A stretch of 64,000 nt of DNA from Brachypterus glaber (lineage: Eukaryota; Arthropoda; Insecta; Coleoptera; Kateretidae). The position numbers and the translations under genes are program-made. The stretch is taken from assembly GCA_958510825.1 (NCBI GenBank), contig OY294047.1:4526001-4590000 (forward strand). Direction: 5' to 3'. Positions 11,335-23,147 of the stretch are shown here, piece after piece; position 1 is the first letter of the stretch, and every line of letters begins with the position of its first letter. Below the pieces are notes generated by a model. That model saw only the letters and a program-made list of their open reading frames with translations. It was not told the DNA's origin and ran no database searches.

Positions 11335-11748
11335 AATGGCGATTTCTCCCGTTAGATTAGACAGGGACAAAAGTTCTACCCAAAAAGGATAGAAGACATA
11401 CATACACTCCCACTTCCACCCAACCAAACAAATTCTGTATTTGTTCTTTGTTGAACAAATACAATATTTACTTGGCCGGGCGAAAAGTGTAACTTTATTA
11501 TTTTTATTAAACAAATTACTGGCGCCATCTAAATTTTAGTAGAAATATCTTATTCTACAGATTCACATTAGCTATTTTCGTTCGTGCCGCTCAGTGCTAC
11601 ACTTTCCGGCCAACCAAATAAATACTGTATTTGTTGTATGAAAAACAAATACAGTATTTATTTGATTGGCTGGAAAGTGTAGCAAAAATGAGATAGAGAT
11701 AGGGTAGACGTCTTTTATTTCATAATTCTAGTTGTAGAGAGCTCCATT
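11335..11748 (+). mobile_element. Family B twin-palindrome MITE, copy 1
   Basis: A ~414-bp unit shared with 48516-48921 (inverted) and 58885-59298. It starts AATGGCGATTTCTCCCGTTA and ends GTAGAGAGCTCCATT, weak inverted termini. It carries two palindromes of related sequence: a decayed one around 11412-11497 and a near-perfect one around 11599-11690 (ACTTTCCGGCCAACC ... GGTTGGCTGGAAAGT type). No ORF. Confidence 0.85.
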
Positions 11749-11924
11749 ATAATTGTTATTAATTATTATTGTTATTATTATAAATTTTAAGATATAAATC
11801 GAAAATAGCTTCAATTTTTTAAATAATATTCGCCATATTTTATCCGCTTTTTTAAGTCTTGAACTTTTAATATTAGATTTGGTTTAAGCAACCGCAAAAA
11901 ACTCAAGCAATAATTTAAAAACTA

Positions 11925-12091
11925 CACAAGAGGCTAAGAATTACGCGGGAAAAATTCGCTGTTTTCATGAAAATTTTCTGTCAAAGGAAATAATTACTCC
12001 AGGGAGATGCCCCGGTCGTAATTATTTCCCAGCAGCAAATTTTCATGAAAACAGCGAATTTTTCCCGCATAATTCTCAGCTTCTTGTGTAA
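11925..12091. mobile_element. Foldback MITE, ~167 bp
   Basis: The left arm has ACACAAGAGGCTAAGAATTA and the right arm its inverted form. The ~60-bp arms, which contain CGGGAAAAATTCGCTGTTTT, are nearly perfect. The ~50-bp centre is itself partly inverted (AAATAATTAC / GTAATTATTT). Confidence 0.8.
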
Positions 12092-12377
12092 TTAATAATT
12101 ACACAAATTACAAAATTTAATTTTTATTCTTTATATTGTTGACAAATATATGCTTTCACAGCCTTCTTGATAAAAAAATCATAAGCCGTTTATGCTTAAA
12201 ACGGCAGTTTAGTTATTAGGCTAGTAACTGCGCATTAGATAGAGTCAGAATCCGTTGACAGAACCCAAGCACCTTTAGAGCTATTGATACGCAGGTCAAT
12301 AGCTTAAGAGTTAAATACGAAACATTACATGTCTGGTTGCTGCAACCAGAAATCTGGTAGGGGCAACCACACAACTT
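12092..12377. other. No feature seen
   Basis: AT-rich intergenic sequence with nothing recognised. Confidence 0.35.
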
Positions 12378-12519
12378 GGAGAACTTTCAAGTATTATGTA
12401 ACTCAAATTTTGATCATTTTGGAATCCCACGCTATTTTTCTATGCCATTAACATGGGCGTAACACTCCAAAATGACCCCCACCCCCCCTAGGAGCGTTAC
12501 GTAATACTTGAACGTTCCC
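12378..12519. mobile_element. Family I MITE, copy 1, 142 bp
   Basis: Inverted ends: GGAGAACTTTCAAGTATTAT on the left and, reversed, GGGAACGTTCAAGTATTACG on the right. A C-rich tract (ACCCCCACCCCCCC) precedes the right TIR. A related 140-bp copy is at 58637-58776 and a fragment at about 24355-24415. Confidence 0.7.
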
Positions 12520-12540
12520 TTGTGGTCACCGGCAATAGAA

Positions 12541-12592
12541 CTTGTTTTTATAGAGTTTTAATTTCAATTTAAACTCTATAAAAACAACAAGG
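12541..12592. other. Short perfect hairpin
   Basis: TTTTTATAGAGTTT and AAACTCTATAAAAA face each other across ~12 bp. Only one copy is seen. There is no evidence that it is a terminator or an RNA gene. Confidence 0.5.
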
Positions 12593-13029
12593 AAAGGTAG
12601 ATACGTCAAACAATTTTTTGTTTTTTTATTTCTTTACCATTTTTTTTTTAATTTTATTTTTAAAAGACTTTTTTTTTTCTTGTAAAGCAACGTTATTAAA
12701 ACTATTCAGATAAAAGCAATAAATAAAAAAAATAAATAAAACTCTATAGAAAAACAGAAAAAGGTAGGTTGGTAGGTAATTGAAAAAGCAAATATACAAA
12801 TTGGACATCATTAAAGTACGAAAGTTGAAACGTACGTACGTATATGTAGTATCTGCTACATATCAATTTAACATTTTCAGAAAAATAAAATTTTTCCTAC
12901 TAATGCTTGTAAAAGCAAATTCTACTCAACATTATATTCTAAAGATATACCTACATATCTACACTGCAGTATAAAATAAAAAGACGTATGTTTAATTCAT
13001 ATGCTGTACGTTTGGAAACATAAAATTAG
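12593..13029. other. AT-rich DNA, no feature seen
   Basis: Poly-T and poly-A tracts. Two overlapping short frames are low complexity. Confidence 0.35.
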
Positions 13030-13300
13030 GCACTTTTTTCCCAAAAATATCTTTAATTTCATGATGCAAAAACGTACTTTACGTTTTTACTTTTAAACTT
13101 ATTTTGAATGATTTAAATAAAAAAAATTTAAATCCATTTTTTAGCAAAAAAATAAAAATAAAAATCAACACCTTTAAGAAGATGATTAAGAAATTTAAAA
13201 AAAGAGGGTGATTTGAGAATTTTATTTTCTTTAAAATTATGTAGGTAATACACGACCCCTTTTCATAAAAAAAAAATCCCCCATACCACCTAACCATATT
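13030..13300. repeat. Partial copy of foldback family J
   Basis: The segment with ACACGACCCCTTTTCATAAA and CCATATTTTAAAAGCTAAAA resembles one arm of the 29440-30145 element (CACACGACCCCCCTCTCCAT, ACATTTTAAGAGCTGAAAGT). It is diverged, without recognisable termini. Confidence 0.5.
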
Positions 13301-13379
13301 TTAAAAGCTAAAAAGTGTCAAAATTTGATATATTTAAATCATTTAATATATTAAACGATAGTTGTCTTGTTTACGTGTT

Positions 13380-14240
13380 CTAAATTTGAAGTCGAAATCT
13401 CAATTTGTTCAAATACACTGCCCAGTAAAAGAGCTTTCCCATTTTTCACCTCCGTGCGTGAAATTGACTTTTATTATCAGATACCCCAATATACCAAATT
13501 TCACTAAAACTAGTCCCCGTCCCTCAGGGGGTGGATTTAGAAAAAAATTAGTTTAAGATTTTGTTTTAGCGACATGAAAAACCCCAATATGTCAATTTTC
13601 AGGAAAACTACCCCCGCCCCTCAGGGGGGTGAAGTTAGAATTTTTTTATCAGAACGAAAAATGATATTATCAGATTCAGATTCTTCGACCCTAATCGCAT
13701 ACCAATTTTGTAGAAAAAATTAAAAATATTTAAAAATATTTAAAAATATTTAAAACCATTTAAAAATATTTAAAAATATTTAAAAATATTTAAAAATGTT
13801 TAAAAATATTTAAAAATATTTAAAAATATTTAAAAATATTTACCCCCTCACCCCCGCGGGGTTGGAGTTAGAAAATTTTTATTATCAGATTCAATTTCAG
13901 AAGCCTGAAAAACCCCTATATATAGCAATTTTCAAATTTTTGTAAAAAAATGTATTTTCCCCATTTACCCCCCTTGCGCAATACCAATATTCACCAAAAA
14001 CAATCCCGAGCTAGAACTTTTGGTACCATACCTATACGCTAAATTTCAAGTCTCTAACTTAAAGCTTTCTTAAGTTATCGTGCTTACAAGCTTTCCCGGA
14101 CAGAACGATCGACCGATCGACCGACAATTTTTTTTTGTTCCAAATTGATTTACAACAACATAAAACGTCATAAAACGCAAAAAAATATTTGAAAATTTTT
14201 GCACGAATACAAGGCTTTCCCAAAATTTTGAAAATTTTCA
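13380..14240 (+). repeat. Dispersed family F, long copy
   Basis: A repetitive stretch with recurring modules: CCCCTCAGGGGGGTG, ATTATCAGATTC and CCAATTTTCA-like pieces. It ends in TTATCGTGCTTACAAGCTTT, then GACAGAACGATCGACCGATC. The same order of modules recurs at 28590-29135. A run of ~10-bp units TTTAAAAATA occupies 13727-13845. No intact ORF. It may be a decayed non-autonomous element of unknown class. Confidence 0.7.
13727..13845. repeat. TTTAAAAATA decamer tandem array
   Basis: About eleven direct units of 10 bp with few substitutions (one ACCATT, one ATGTT). It sits inside the family F copy and is absent from the 28.6-kb copy at the equivalent place, so it probably expanded locally. Confidence 0.9.
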
Positions 14241-14335
14241 AAAAGGGAAAGCAAAGTTAAAGGGTGGTGATTTTTGGACAGCACTGAATATTATACCGTA
14301 CGATTCATTTGTAATTTAATCTTGCACGTGGCGTT

Positions 14336-14570
14336 TTATATTCCAAGGAATAATATAATTTTAGGTTTTCTCAAAGTTTTAAATGAACATTTAGTTTTTT
14401 GATTAAAAATATATTCCAACCTAATTTCTGTAGGTCTATTAAATTGTCTTGCATAAAAGCTTTCGAGTTCTTGAATACCTTTAAATACTGGAGTTACTTT
14501 ATCTACCGGCGTCAGCTGTCGTACAGTATGTATGTAATCAGAAAAAAATGTCGGAGTTGGGAGACCTTTT
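14336..14570 (-). other. Unidentified ORF fragment, truncated by an element
   Basis: A minus-strand frame of ~76 codons runs from about 14566 to a stop at 14336. It has balanced amino-acid composition, including LPTPTFFSDYIHTVRQLTPV and ESFYARQFNRPTEIRLEYIF. It is cut at its 5' side by the TIR element that begins at 14574. I do not recognise the family. It has no visible splice sites or promoter. It could be a transposon relic or an accidental frame. Confidence 0.3.
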
Positions 14571-14573
14571 AAG

Positions 14574-15288
14574 GGGCTGTCCATATTTACGTAACGCAAT
14601 TTTTCAAAAAAATTGACCCCCCGTGTGTAACAAACTGTCACATTTACCAACACCCCTGCCCCCGTGTAACGCGTAAAAATATAAATAAAATAAATTTAAC
14701 TGTATTCTCACTATTGATTCGTTTTTCTCGACAAAACAAACATGAACCTAAAATATAGTATAACATAACCTTTTACACGAAAAAATCACTCAAACTTTAA
14801 AAAAATATTCATAATCAATATCACACAGGGAAAAAATACTAGGTACTTCTTTTTACACTGAGTGTCACATATAACACGTATATTGTTTATGCACAGGTAC
14901 ACAAAATAGTACACACATTGGTGTTCTGCAAGTACACATTTCGCGCGAAAATGTATCATCGTCGATGATTCATCGGCAAGATCACGCAAGAACAGGGCCG
15001 TAAGATTATTTTTTAATATCAATGTCAACAGTTTTTTTACTGATTACAATATTATTTAAATATGCATAGTTTCGTCAATTTTTGTGTTAAAAAGGGAATT
15101 TTGGGCCACTAAATAGTAATTTATGTTGAAATAAAAATACATCTGTCAAGCTTAGGAAATAAACATTAAATTTATTAAATTCCATTACGTAACGTTTACC
15201 TAGACCCCCCCCCTCCCCCTGTCACAAACTGTAACAATTTCTCTGACCCCTCCCCCCCTAGGCGTGTTACGTAATATATGGACAGCCC
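14574..15288. mobile_element. TIR element, 715 bp
   Basis: The termini GGGCTGTCCATATTTACGTA (14574) and, reversed, GGGCTGTCCATATATTACGT (15288) are followed on both sides by C-rich subterminal tracts with ACAAACTGT. The interior has no transposase. Superfamily is uncertain, because the target-site duplication is not clear. Confidence 0.75.
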
Positions 15289-16749
15289 ATAAGTAAACAT
15301 TTTTAAAACTAGCCGTGCGCCGCTATATAGAAGGACTCTATTTAATACCGGGTACTAGGATAATATTATTCCAAGAGTAGATTCAAAAGTTTGAGCTAAG
15401 TAGTTGTTAAGTTTGTAAGTGCTTCGTGCTACGTGCTTTATTCTTCGTAAATTTTTTCTATTAACAAATAGTCCAGTAAAATAATATTTTAAAAGTTAGT
15501 AGTGGATGGTAACAGAACAATCCTGTTAGTTTTTCTCTAAGTAATACTGAATAAATATGATTTTTTTCATGAGTTTATATATATAATAAGTAGGTCAATA
15601 GTTAAATTTATTTGACAAGGATTTTAGCGCAAAATATTTCTAAAGACACCGACTATAATAATTAGCCCGACAAAAGAGTTCCAGTCTCATCAATTTGCAA
15701 GCTAATTACTATTTCTGATATCTGAAATGATCATTTTAATCATAAATTAAATTTGTTTATAAACTTATGTCTTTTAAGTTATACCGACAAGAATCACCGA
15801 AAAGGGGTTCGATTTAATGTAGAACATGCCAGACTTTGCCGAAGCCAATCTCGTGAAGCCAGACTGTATTTGCGCTATGATTAAAGCAATATTATTTTAA
15901 AAATTTTAACACCATATAAAATATTCTGATCATGACAAGGGCTTACAGAATCAGTCTGCAAAAAAATGGAGGGAGTGAGCTCGGGTTAATATCCCGAAAA
16001 ATTGTATATTAGCCTACGTGGCTGACCGCTAAAAATGACTTTTATACACAGAATACCGGATTAGAAATTTTGTAAGTTTTTCCAAAACAATGTTTAAAAT
16101 ATACTTTGACGTTTTTTTCATAAATAAAAAGCTTTACGCAAGTAACTAGATATTCTCGATTTTTTATAGTTTGGATTTTTTGGCGAGATCCTATAAATAG
16201 GATGTCATGCATAGAATCGCTTTAGGCAAATACTTTATTTTTTATATTTTATTACAAATTTTTATTACAAAATTAGCAGTGTAAAAATGATCGTATGCAA
16301 AAAATCATATTTTTGTCAATATTTTTATTTCCTCTAAAAAGAATGTTGATTTTTTAAGAAAAGTCTTAGGAGAAAAAGTTATTAGCGTGTTCCCAAAAAG
16401 AAAATTTAATGCTTGTTTATGTTTCTTTTACATTTTATAGGAGGCACGTGAGTTTTTCTTTAATTTTTGATAATTTTAACAATTTAAGCATGCTCTACAG
16501 ATTACTTGTGCTCTTTGGCAAAAAGGCTACGTGGAGTCTGATAATTGCATTACTTAGTGAAGCAATTTGGTTTGTTCGCATTACCGCAAACTAGGGTGCT
16601 TCTTAAAATGCAAAAATTCAAAATGTTATAAAGCTAATCCCTCATTTTGTTTTTTCTTATAAAAAAATGCTTCAGCCCAGCAAAAAGCATTTTTTTGTAA
16701 AATGCATATATTTTTTCCGAAATTACTGAAGATATGTATTATATATATT
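15289..16749. other. AT-rich DNA, no gene seen
   Basis: Only short incidental frames (such as 16409-16594). I recognised no repeats shared with the rest of the window. Confidence 0.4.
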
Positions 16750-16750
16750 A

Positions 16751-16860
16751 TATACACTGCCGCACATTAAATTCCGGACACCTAAAAAATTGACATTTTT
16801 TAAATTCAAATATTTCGAAAACTTATTAATGGATTTGACTAATTCTTTTTTAGTTTTAAA
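16751..16860 (+). repeat. Shared transposon-end fragment
   Basis: CACTGCCGCACATTAAATTC and the following ~80 bp match 54031-54125 in the same orientation. The boundary after TATATA and the CACTGCCG start look like a transposon terminus, but the opposite end was not found in either place. Confidence 0.6.
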
Positions 16861-17083
16861 GCTTAAACATTCTCTACTTTTGTTTGTTTAAATGAATTTG
16901 AATGATTACGTTTTTTTTTCGTATTAACAGCAACAAATAATGTACAACTATGTTTCTTACCCCATCTTCTAGGACTTGCATGGTACGCCACTGCAACTGT
17001 TTATCAAATTATTAAAGTCTTTCTTATTGCCGCAGTTTTAATGAATATTTTCTTTTTTATTTTTTTACTTTTTTCCTTCCTGT

Positions 17084-17528
17084 TTAGGAGATATCAGGAT
17101 TTTCCTGAAAGTTCTCATTTTTTCAGTCAACTCAAAAAGTACCTAATCAGCAGAGTTTTTTATTTGAAGCTCATGTCTTTTACTTCTTCTTCTACGCTCA
17201 TGTCTTTTACTTCTTCTTCTACGCTCATGTCTTTTACTTCTTCTTCTACAGTTTATTCATTCCGGGGAAACTTTTTATTGCCGTCAGACGGAGGCTTTTT
17301 TCGCTTTTTCGCTTTTTTCGCAGAACTGCCGCCGGACGGAGTGACCCTATTTTTTCTTCTACTCAAGTTTTTCAAACCCTATTTATGTTTTTGATAAACT
17401 TGATTAGAAGATAAACGTAACTCGGTTAAGCATCAAATTTAATGCACAGCATCAATCAAATTCATGTAGTACTTTTTAAGTTAACTGAAAAAATGACAAC
17501 TTCCAGGAAAATCCTGATATCTCCTAAA
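17084..17528. repeat. Inverted-repeat element with 27-bp minisatellite and motif H
   Basis: GTTTAGGAGATATCAGGATT (17084 onward) and its inverted form (ending about 17528) bracket the segment. Arm similarity is about 55-60 bp. Inside are three direct copies of a 27-bp unit (CTCATGTCTTTTACTTCTTC plus TTCTACG, 17170-17250). The GC-rich motif H follows at 17270-17350 (GCCGTCAGACGGAGG then GCCGCCGGACGGAGTGACCC). Confidence 0.65.
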
Positions 17529-17559
17529 CCAGAAGTAAAAATGATAAATTAATGAAAAG

Positions 17560-18065
17560 CCTAAATCCAAATTTGCACTCCTATGCGATTTTTTTGCACA
17601 GTAATGTGCAAAAACGCATTTGTTTTGTTTTTGGTCTGTAACTCGGCTTTGGCTCGTCGCTCTACAAAAAAATAACAAGTTTATTTTTCGTTTTTAAATT
17701 ATCTACAATTTATTTAAATAATTTTTATTGTTTAAACAACCAGAAAAAAGTTACAGAACGTTAAATTTGATGAAATAGACATCATATTCAAATGATTAGT
17801 TTTCCAGTTACATAACAACTAGGTTTCGAAAAAACCGAAAAATTTTTGCAAATTTTTAATGCTCTGTAACTTTTTTTCTGATTGTTTAAACAAAAAAAGT
17901 TATTTAGATAAATTGTAGAGAATTCAATAAGGAACAAATGTCATGTTCATTTTTTGTTGAAGGATGAGCCAAAGCCGAGTTACAGAGCAAAAACTAAACA
18001 AATGCGTTTTTGAGCATAACTGTGAAAAAAAAAATCGCACAGGGGTGCAAATTTAAGCTTTCCAA
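17560..18065. repeat. Foldback repeat
   Basis: The left arm with AACGCATTTGTTTTGTTTTT and GTAACTCGGCTTTGGCTC, and the right arm with GAGCCAAAGCCGAGTTAC and AACAAATGCGTTTTTG, are imperfect inverted copies about 200 bp long around a ~100-bp centre. It shares its left edge with the preceding inverted-repeat element. Confidence 0.65.
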
Positions 18066-18649
18066 ACTAACCCCTTTTCATCACACAAAAAAAAGTGTGC
18101 ATATCACCACAAGGTGAGGCCCTTTCACACGACCGTTCGACTGAGCTAGGCAGCCCGATAACATTTCAAATTTTCGAATTTTAAGAAACACCCTACTGCA
18201 AACGTTGAGAAGTGACAAGAAACTAAACTAATTTTTACCCTTTAACAAAGTTTACGGTTCGCCAAACAAACTTTGACTAAGTAATTTCATCAAATATATA
18301 TTCGACGTGGTTTACCAAATCTAGAAACGGTCATTTTCATTCTACAAGAAGCAATTTAATTTAAGTTCCAGCTCTATGAGATTTGGAAAGTGGCTTTCGA
18401 GGTAGTTCTAAACATATTTTTGTTGTTGTTTTTGTGTTTACAAGTGCACGTATAAAAGACATGCCACAGTTTATATTAAATTTTATATGTTTAAACGTTT
18501 GTTAAAATGTATAAATTGTATTTTAACATTCTGTTATATAAACACGGTTTCTTGTACTGATTAGGGTCATGTTTTTATCTAATTTTGGGTCGCTGAGGCC
18601 GAATCTGGTCTCAGAATATTTCTATTACCTAAGGTTTCTGAGAAAAGAG
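18066..18649. other. AT-rich DNA, no feature seen
   Basis: No coding or repeat structure recognised. Confidence 0.35.
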
Positions 18650-18730
18650 GTCCAGTAGCAGGAATCTCTCAGTCTACCAATATCACTCTGTATGATGATT
18701 AGAAAATAGATTGATGGAATATTTAATAGT
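18650..18730 (+). repeat. Partial copy of foldback family K
   Basis: CAGTCTACCAATATCACTCT and GATTAGAAAATAGATTGATG match the right arm of the element at 38667-39030. Confidence 0.8.
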
Positions 18731-19273
18731 ATATTGTTTTACTAAGAGGAAAAGTGAATCTTTTTTTACTAGTCTGTAGAATTTACGGACGACCCGAAGC
18801 GGAGTTCGGAAACTACAGACGAGTTTCCTCTGAGTGAAACATACTATTTTTGCTTCAAGCATCCTATATATTTTTTTTAAATATTAATTTTTGAATTTAA
18901 TTTATTCAGTAATAAAGTATGTTCTTTTTTATTTAAATAGGCCAATAAAACCTTTTCGAAATAAACTTAAACCTTCCTTAGCTCATTTTAAATTTTTTTC
19001 GTAGGCTAAATCGTACACTTTTCGCGATTTCGATGGTAACTTGTCTAATGTAGCATTTGCAATTTCGGAGAGATTTGTAGGTGTATAAACCATATATTCT
19101 TCTTCAATAATTTTTAATCAATTTCACACAAGGTTGCACAGAATCTCAAATTAACCACCTGTTTACATAATAAACAAACAAGTTTGAAGTATGGCTGTCA
19201 TCAAAGTCAAAGAGTGCTACCGAGTGGTAGTTTTGCTAACTAACTTTTTTTTATGCGTACAACAATTTTTAAA
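18731..19273. other. AT-rich DNA, no feature seen
   Basis: Nothing recognised. Confidence 0.35.
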
Positions 19274-19420
19274 GTTTTAAATTATATAAATATTTATGTC
19301 CAATCTGAAGATTGCCTTAAATGTATAATAATAATAAATAATAATATTATTATTTATTATTATTATTATACATTTAAGGCAATCTCCAGATTGGACATAA
19401 ATATTTATATAATTTAAAAC
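19274..19420. repeat. Near-perfect 147-bp palindrome
   Basis: The arms contain TTATGTCCAATCTGAAGATTGCC and AGATTGGACATAAA forms and meet at an AT-only centre (AATAATATTATT) near 19346. A few single-base differences separate the arms. It could extrude as a cruciform. Only one copy is seen in the window. Confidence 0.9.
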
Positions 19421-19783
19421 AAATAGGGGGCGAAACGGTATATTCATATTTATGATTGTTCAAATTTGATATGAATGGAATGTAGTCACAGTATACGGAC
19501 TCCCATTGGAGGAGTCAGCCTGCCCATCTGCCTCTGTAAGAAAAAAGGTCTTATCTGACAATTAACATAAATTTTAGCATCTTCTAACCATACTTTGACT
19601 CTTATATTACGAAAAAAGTCATGTTACATTTTGTTTACTAATATCTGCGAAATTTTAACCGTTCCTAATAAAAAAATCGATTGCTTAGTACACGGACCTG
19701 GCTCCTCCTGCTAACCAGACCGCAAACCCCCTTGTCTGACAAAGATGAAAGCAAACCGACGGGAGTCGGAATACTGTTTTTCT

Positions 19784-20465
19784 ACGACTGCTTTAGAATG
19801 TAAGCAAATACACACATTTTTCAAACACGGAATGAATCCATTCTAGCTCTAGATATGGTATGAATATTTTGTATCAAGTGTTAGAATGAGCACATGAAGT
19901 GCCATCTCTTGTTTATAAAAGCAAAGAAAACTGTAGCAAAATTAGCAAAAATATATATATTTTACCATGAAATATTGAATAATTTAATGCAATTTAAAGT
20001 TTTGCGTTAAAATTACATAAAGGTTATTAGTTTTTCTTAATATTTGACCATTTTTTATCAATTTAGTTCAAAAAATTAAAACTGCTCCATCTATTGTTAA
20101 ATTTTTAAACCTGATCTGTCACAACCATCTAACATAACCTTCAATTTTTGCATTATAATTTGTAAATATGTGCTAAAATTAAATAAAAATCTTTTTTAAG
20201 TAATGATTTGATAAAATTATTAAATAACATTAATTGCTTTATTTAAAAATATGTGTTTTGTTGCATTTACAATGTTAAGTCACAAAAAAACATTGTTTTT
20301 AACCTTGTCCGCAGTCATACAGTGTTTGATATTTGCAGTCGAAGAAAAAGTATAGTCTACGACAGGTATGGAATAGTCATTCCGCACTCTTGAGACCGTC
20401 ATACTCGCCTACCGGCTCGTATGACAACTTTTCGCTCACGCGGAATATTGTCTATTCCATACTAG
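19784..20465 (+). repeat. Dispersed repeat R1, copy 2
   Basis: Matches the reverse complement of 1-685, running from CGACTGCTTTAGAATGTAAG to the GC-rich edge CATTCCGCACTCTTGAGACC and CGCTCACGCGGAATATTG. No ORF. This copy is complete within the window, so its ends can be compared; I see no clear terminal inverted repeat. Confidence 0.75.
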
Positions 20466-20754
20466 TTATAGAATATACTATTCTTTCTATACTGTGATGT
20501 AATGGTCCTTCCTAAATAACTAACATTTTCTAAGAAGAATTTAAATATATTGGTTTTTTTTTATGTGTAAATGGGATGTTCATTCTTGTTTTATGTTGTT
20601 GACCCTTAAATTTTTAACAAAAGTTTGGAACTTGCCTAAATTGTTCAAACAAAGAATTCGTTAAATATGCATTGAAACGTGCCTCGACAATTGGATAGAA
20701 ATTGTCAGTGTGTAAGAGATAAATTGTTATTCGAAGGCTCTATGGGTCCATTTT

Positions 20755-21881
20755 AATGGGGTAGTTGACCCGATTTGAAACACACAAAAAAAAGTTATAG
20801 CAATCATTACAGAATACCACAAAAAAAAAATAAGTTAGTTTTTTATAAACTAGACTATATTTTTTTCTACGTACTTTTGGGCGAATATGACAATAAAAAA
20901 ATTTCTTGACCCACAAAATCTTATGATATAGCGCACATTTTGTTTTTTTTGTGTGCCAAAACAAAAAAGTTTTTTTATGGAAATATTGCTAAACAAAAAT
21001 TATTGATGTCATAACTTCCAGATTTTAAATATCTACCCTAGTTAATTTTTTACAGGGCCACAAACTCCAGATATGTCAATTTTTTCGTGTTTTCCAATAT
21101 ATTTTATTAAAAATTTTATATAAATAATACAGATACAGCCAAAAATTTATATATGTAATGCTCCTACATACATATGCTTTATAAAAAAAATACATATATT
21201 TATTATCTCTGGGGGTTTAACGTTGCACATGTAAAAAAAATATATCATAACATTGTCTGATACCCCTCTTCAGGGACGAATTTTTTGTTTAAATTAATTT
21301 AGTAGCAAAAGTTAAAAATGCTTTTTATTGTTAAAATAAGTATACAACTGAAGATGTGCGAATCTTGGCCATTGGATGTCGCTTGTGGTTGGAAACAAAG
21401 CAAATGGCAACAGCTATGGCCACTGAGCAATAGGGAATTTGGTGATTTTCATTTTGCGGAGTTTATTTTTAAACGTACACATATGTGCCTATGTCCCTGA
21501 AGAGGTTTACCAGACTGTTTTGCTAAATTTTGTTTTAGCGATTTAAACAAATTTGACAATAAAAGACCTCCCTGATCCCTAATTTGTTTCAAAACCACAC
21601 GCACAGTGGCAACAATTTATCGTAAAAACTTTACAATTGACACGAACAAACTAGCTTAGGACGCTATCATGTTGATCGGTCGCCATGGAAACAATGTCTT
21701 AGCCAATAATGTTACACGTTTTTATAATCAAGCTACTTGTTTTTATGAAATAATTATGCGTGCGGAAAAGACTTACTTTCCATACGCACATGCGTGCCGA
21801 AAGATATCTTTTCGCACGCTCGTAGAAAAAAACATTTTTCAAAAAGACAGATAGATATTTTGTTAGGCCAACTACCCCATT
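20755..21881. mobile_element. TIR element L, ~1.13 kb, between 26-bp direct repeats
   Basis: The inverted ends are AATGGGGTAGTTGACC (20755) and, reversed, AATGGGGTAGTTGGCC (21881). Outside them, an identical 26-bp sequence starting AGTGTGTAAGAGATAAATTG is present at 20707-20732 and 21896-21921. A related, internally shorter segment lies inverted at 54690-55060. Short frames inside (20740-20964, 21318-21500) are not recognisable proteins. Confidence 0.6.
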
Positions 21882-21921
21882 GAATACAAATAGTTAGTGT
21901 GTAAGAGATAAATTGTTATTC

Positions 21922-23147
21922 CAAGACTAAATTGAACCCGTATCCCTTAAATCAGGCTGGGTCCGTTAATTTATGTGGCCATAAATTAATTAACAATAAA
22001 ATCATACACATAGAAAAATTATTACTTCAATTAAGATTTATTGTTTCGGTCATACTTTAAATTCATAACGCAAAATTTTGCAGATTTTGACTTTCAATGT
22101 AACGCTTCGTAACGCTGGGACTTACCCCCCTATAAATACATAACGCCAGCAACTAAGACCACCCTAAAAAAATTGTTGGGTGAAAATCAAACCGCTTTTA
22201 TTTCTTTAAACATAATAAAAAGCGTTACGTAAAGCCCTCGTAACGCATAGTAACGCTAACACTACCCCCTCCCCCTTAAGTGAGTCACGTATTTGAAATA
22301 TAGTTCCTTGAGGCTCTAGTTAAGCAATTGTATATTCCATATACGCAAAAAAATTATATATAGGGCCGGTTTTGGCTACCTTGCCAGTTGTGGCCACCTC
22401 TATTTGTATTTCTTTTTATTAAGAATTGCGGCTTATTTCTTTTAAATATCCTGTCTACTATATACAATATCACATTTAGTACAATACTTAATTTGTTGGT
22501 GGTCCCATAGTATGTCTGGGGAGTGGGTGGCCACAAATGGTGAAACATGCATTTTTTAAGTTCTAATTTTTTTTGAATAGAATAGAATAAAATAGAATTT
22601 TATTTTATACTATTATACACAAAAAGAGTAGCCTACTTTACAAGACCATCGTTTTCCAAGATATAATCTTTAAGATTATAGAAAGTTTTATCAATTAAGT
22701 AATTTTTTTATTTGTATTTAAAAGAATTTAAAGAAACTATAAGTTTTAATTCTAGTGGTAAGAGATTAAACACAAAGCAAGTAGCATGTGTCGGGGATTT
22801 TGTATAAAATACTGTCCTGTGCCGATCAAGTTCAAAATTGAATTTGAAACGAGTATCATAAAGATGAGTATCAGAATGTGTAATAAATTTATTTTGATTT
22901 TTTTTTTGGTCAGATTATATATTTAATTGCTTTAAGAATAATTTTCTCTGTGTATTTCAAAAACTTTAGTGGTTTTGGTTGAAATTATTGGACAGATCGC
23001 TTTACCAATAAAATGATACTAGATACACAGAACAATTTAATTTTAATTAATACGGTTTGGTTAATGACCCATGGCGATAGGATATTTACCAAACAATTAT
23101 TGCGGAAAACTAAATTAAAAAAAAAAGAATACAAAAGGTGTTCAAAC
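21922..23147. other. AT-rich DNA with short C-rich patches
   Basis: GTAACGC-type short motifs and C-rich tracts recur at 22095-22290, resembling subterminal parts of other TIR elements here, but I could not define an element. Repeats of AATAGAATA occur near 22575. I see no gene. Confidence 0.35.
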
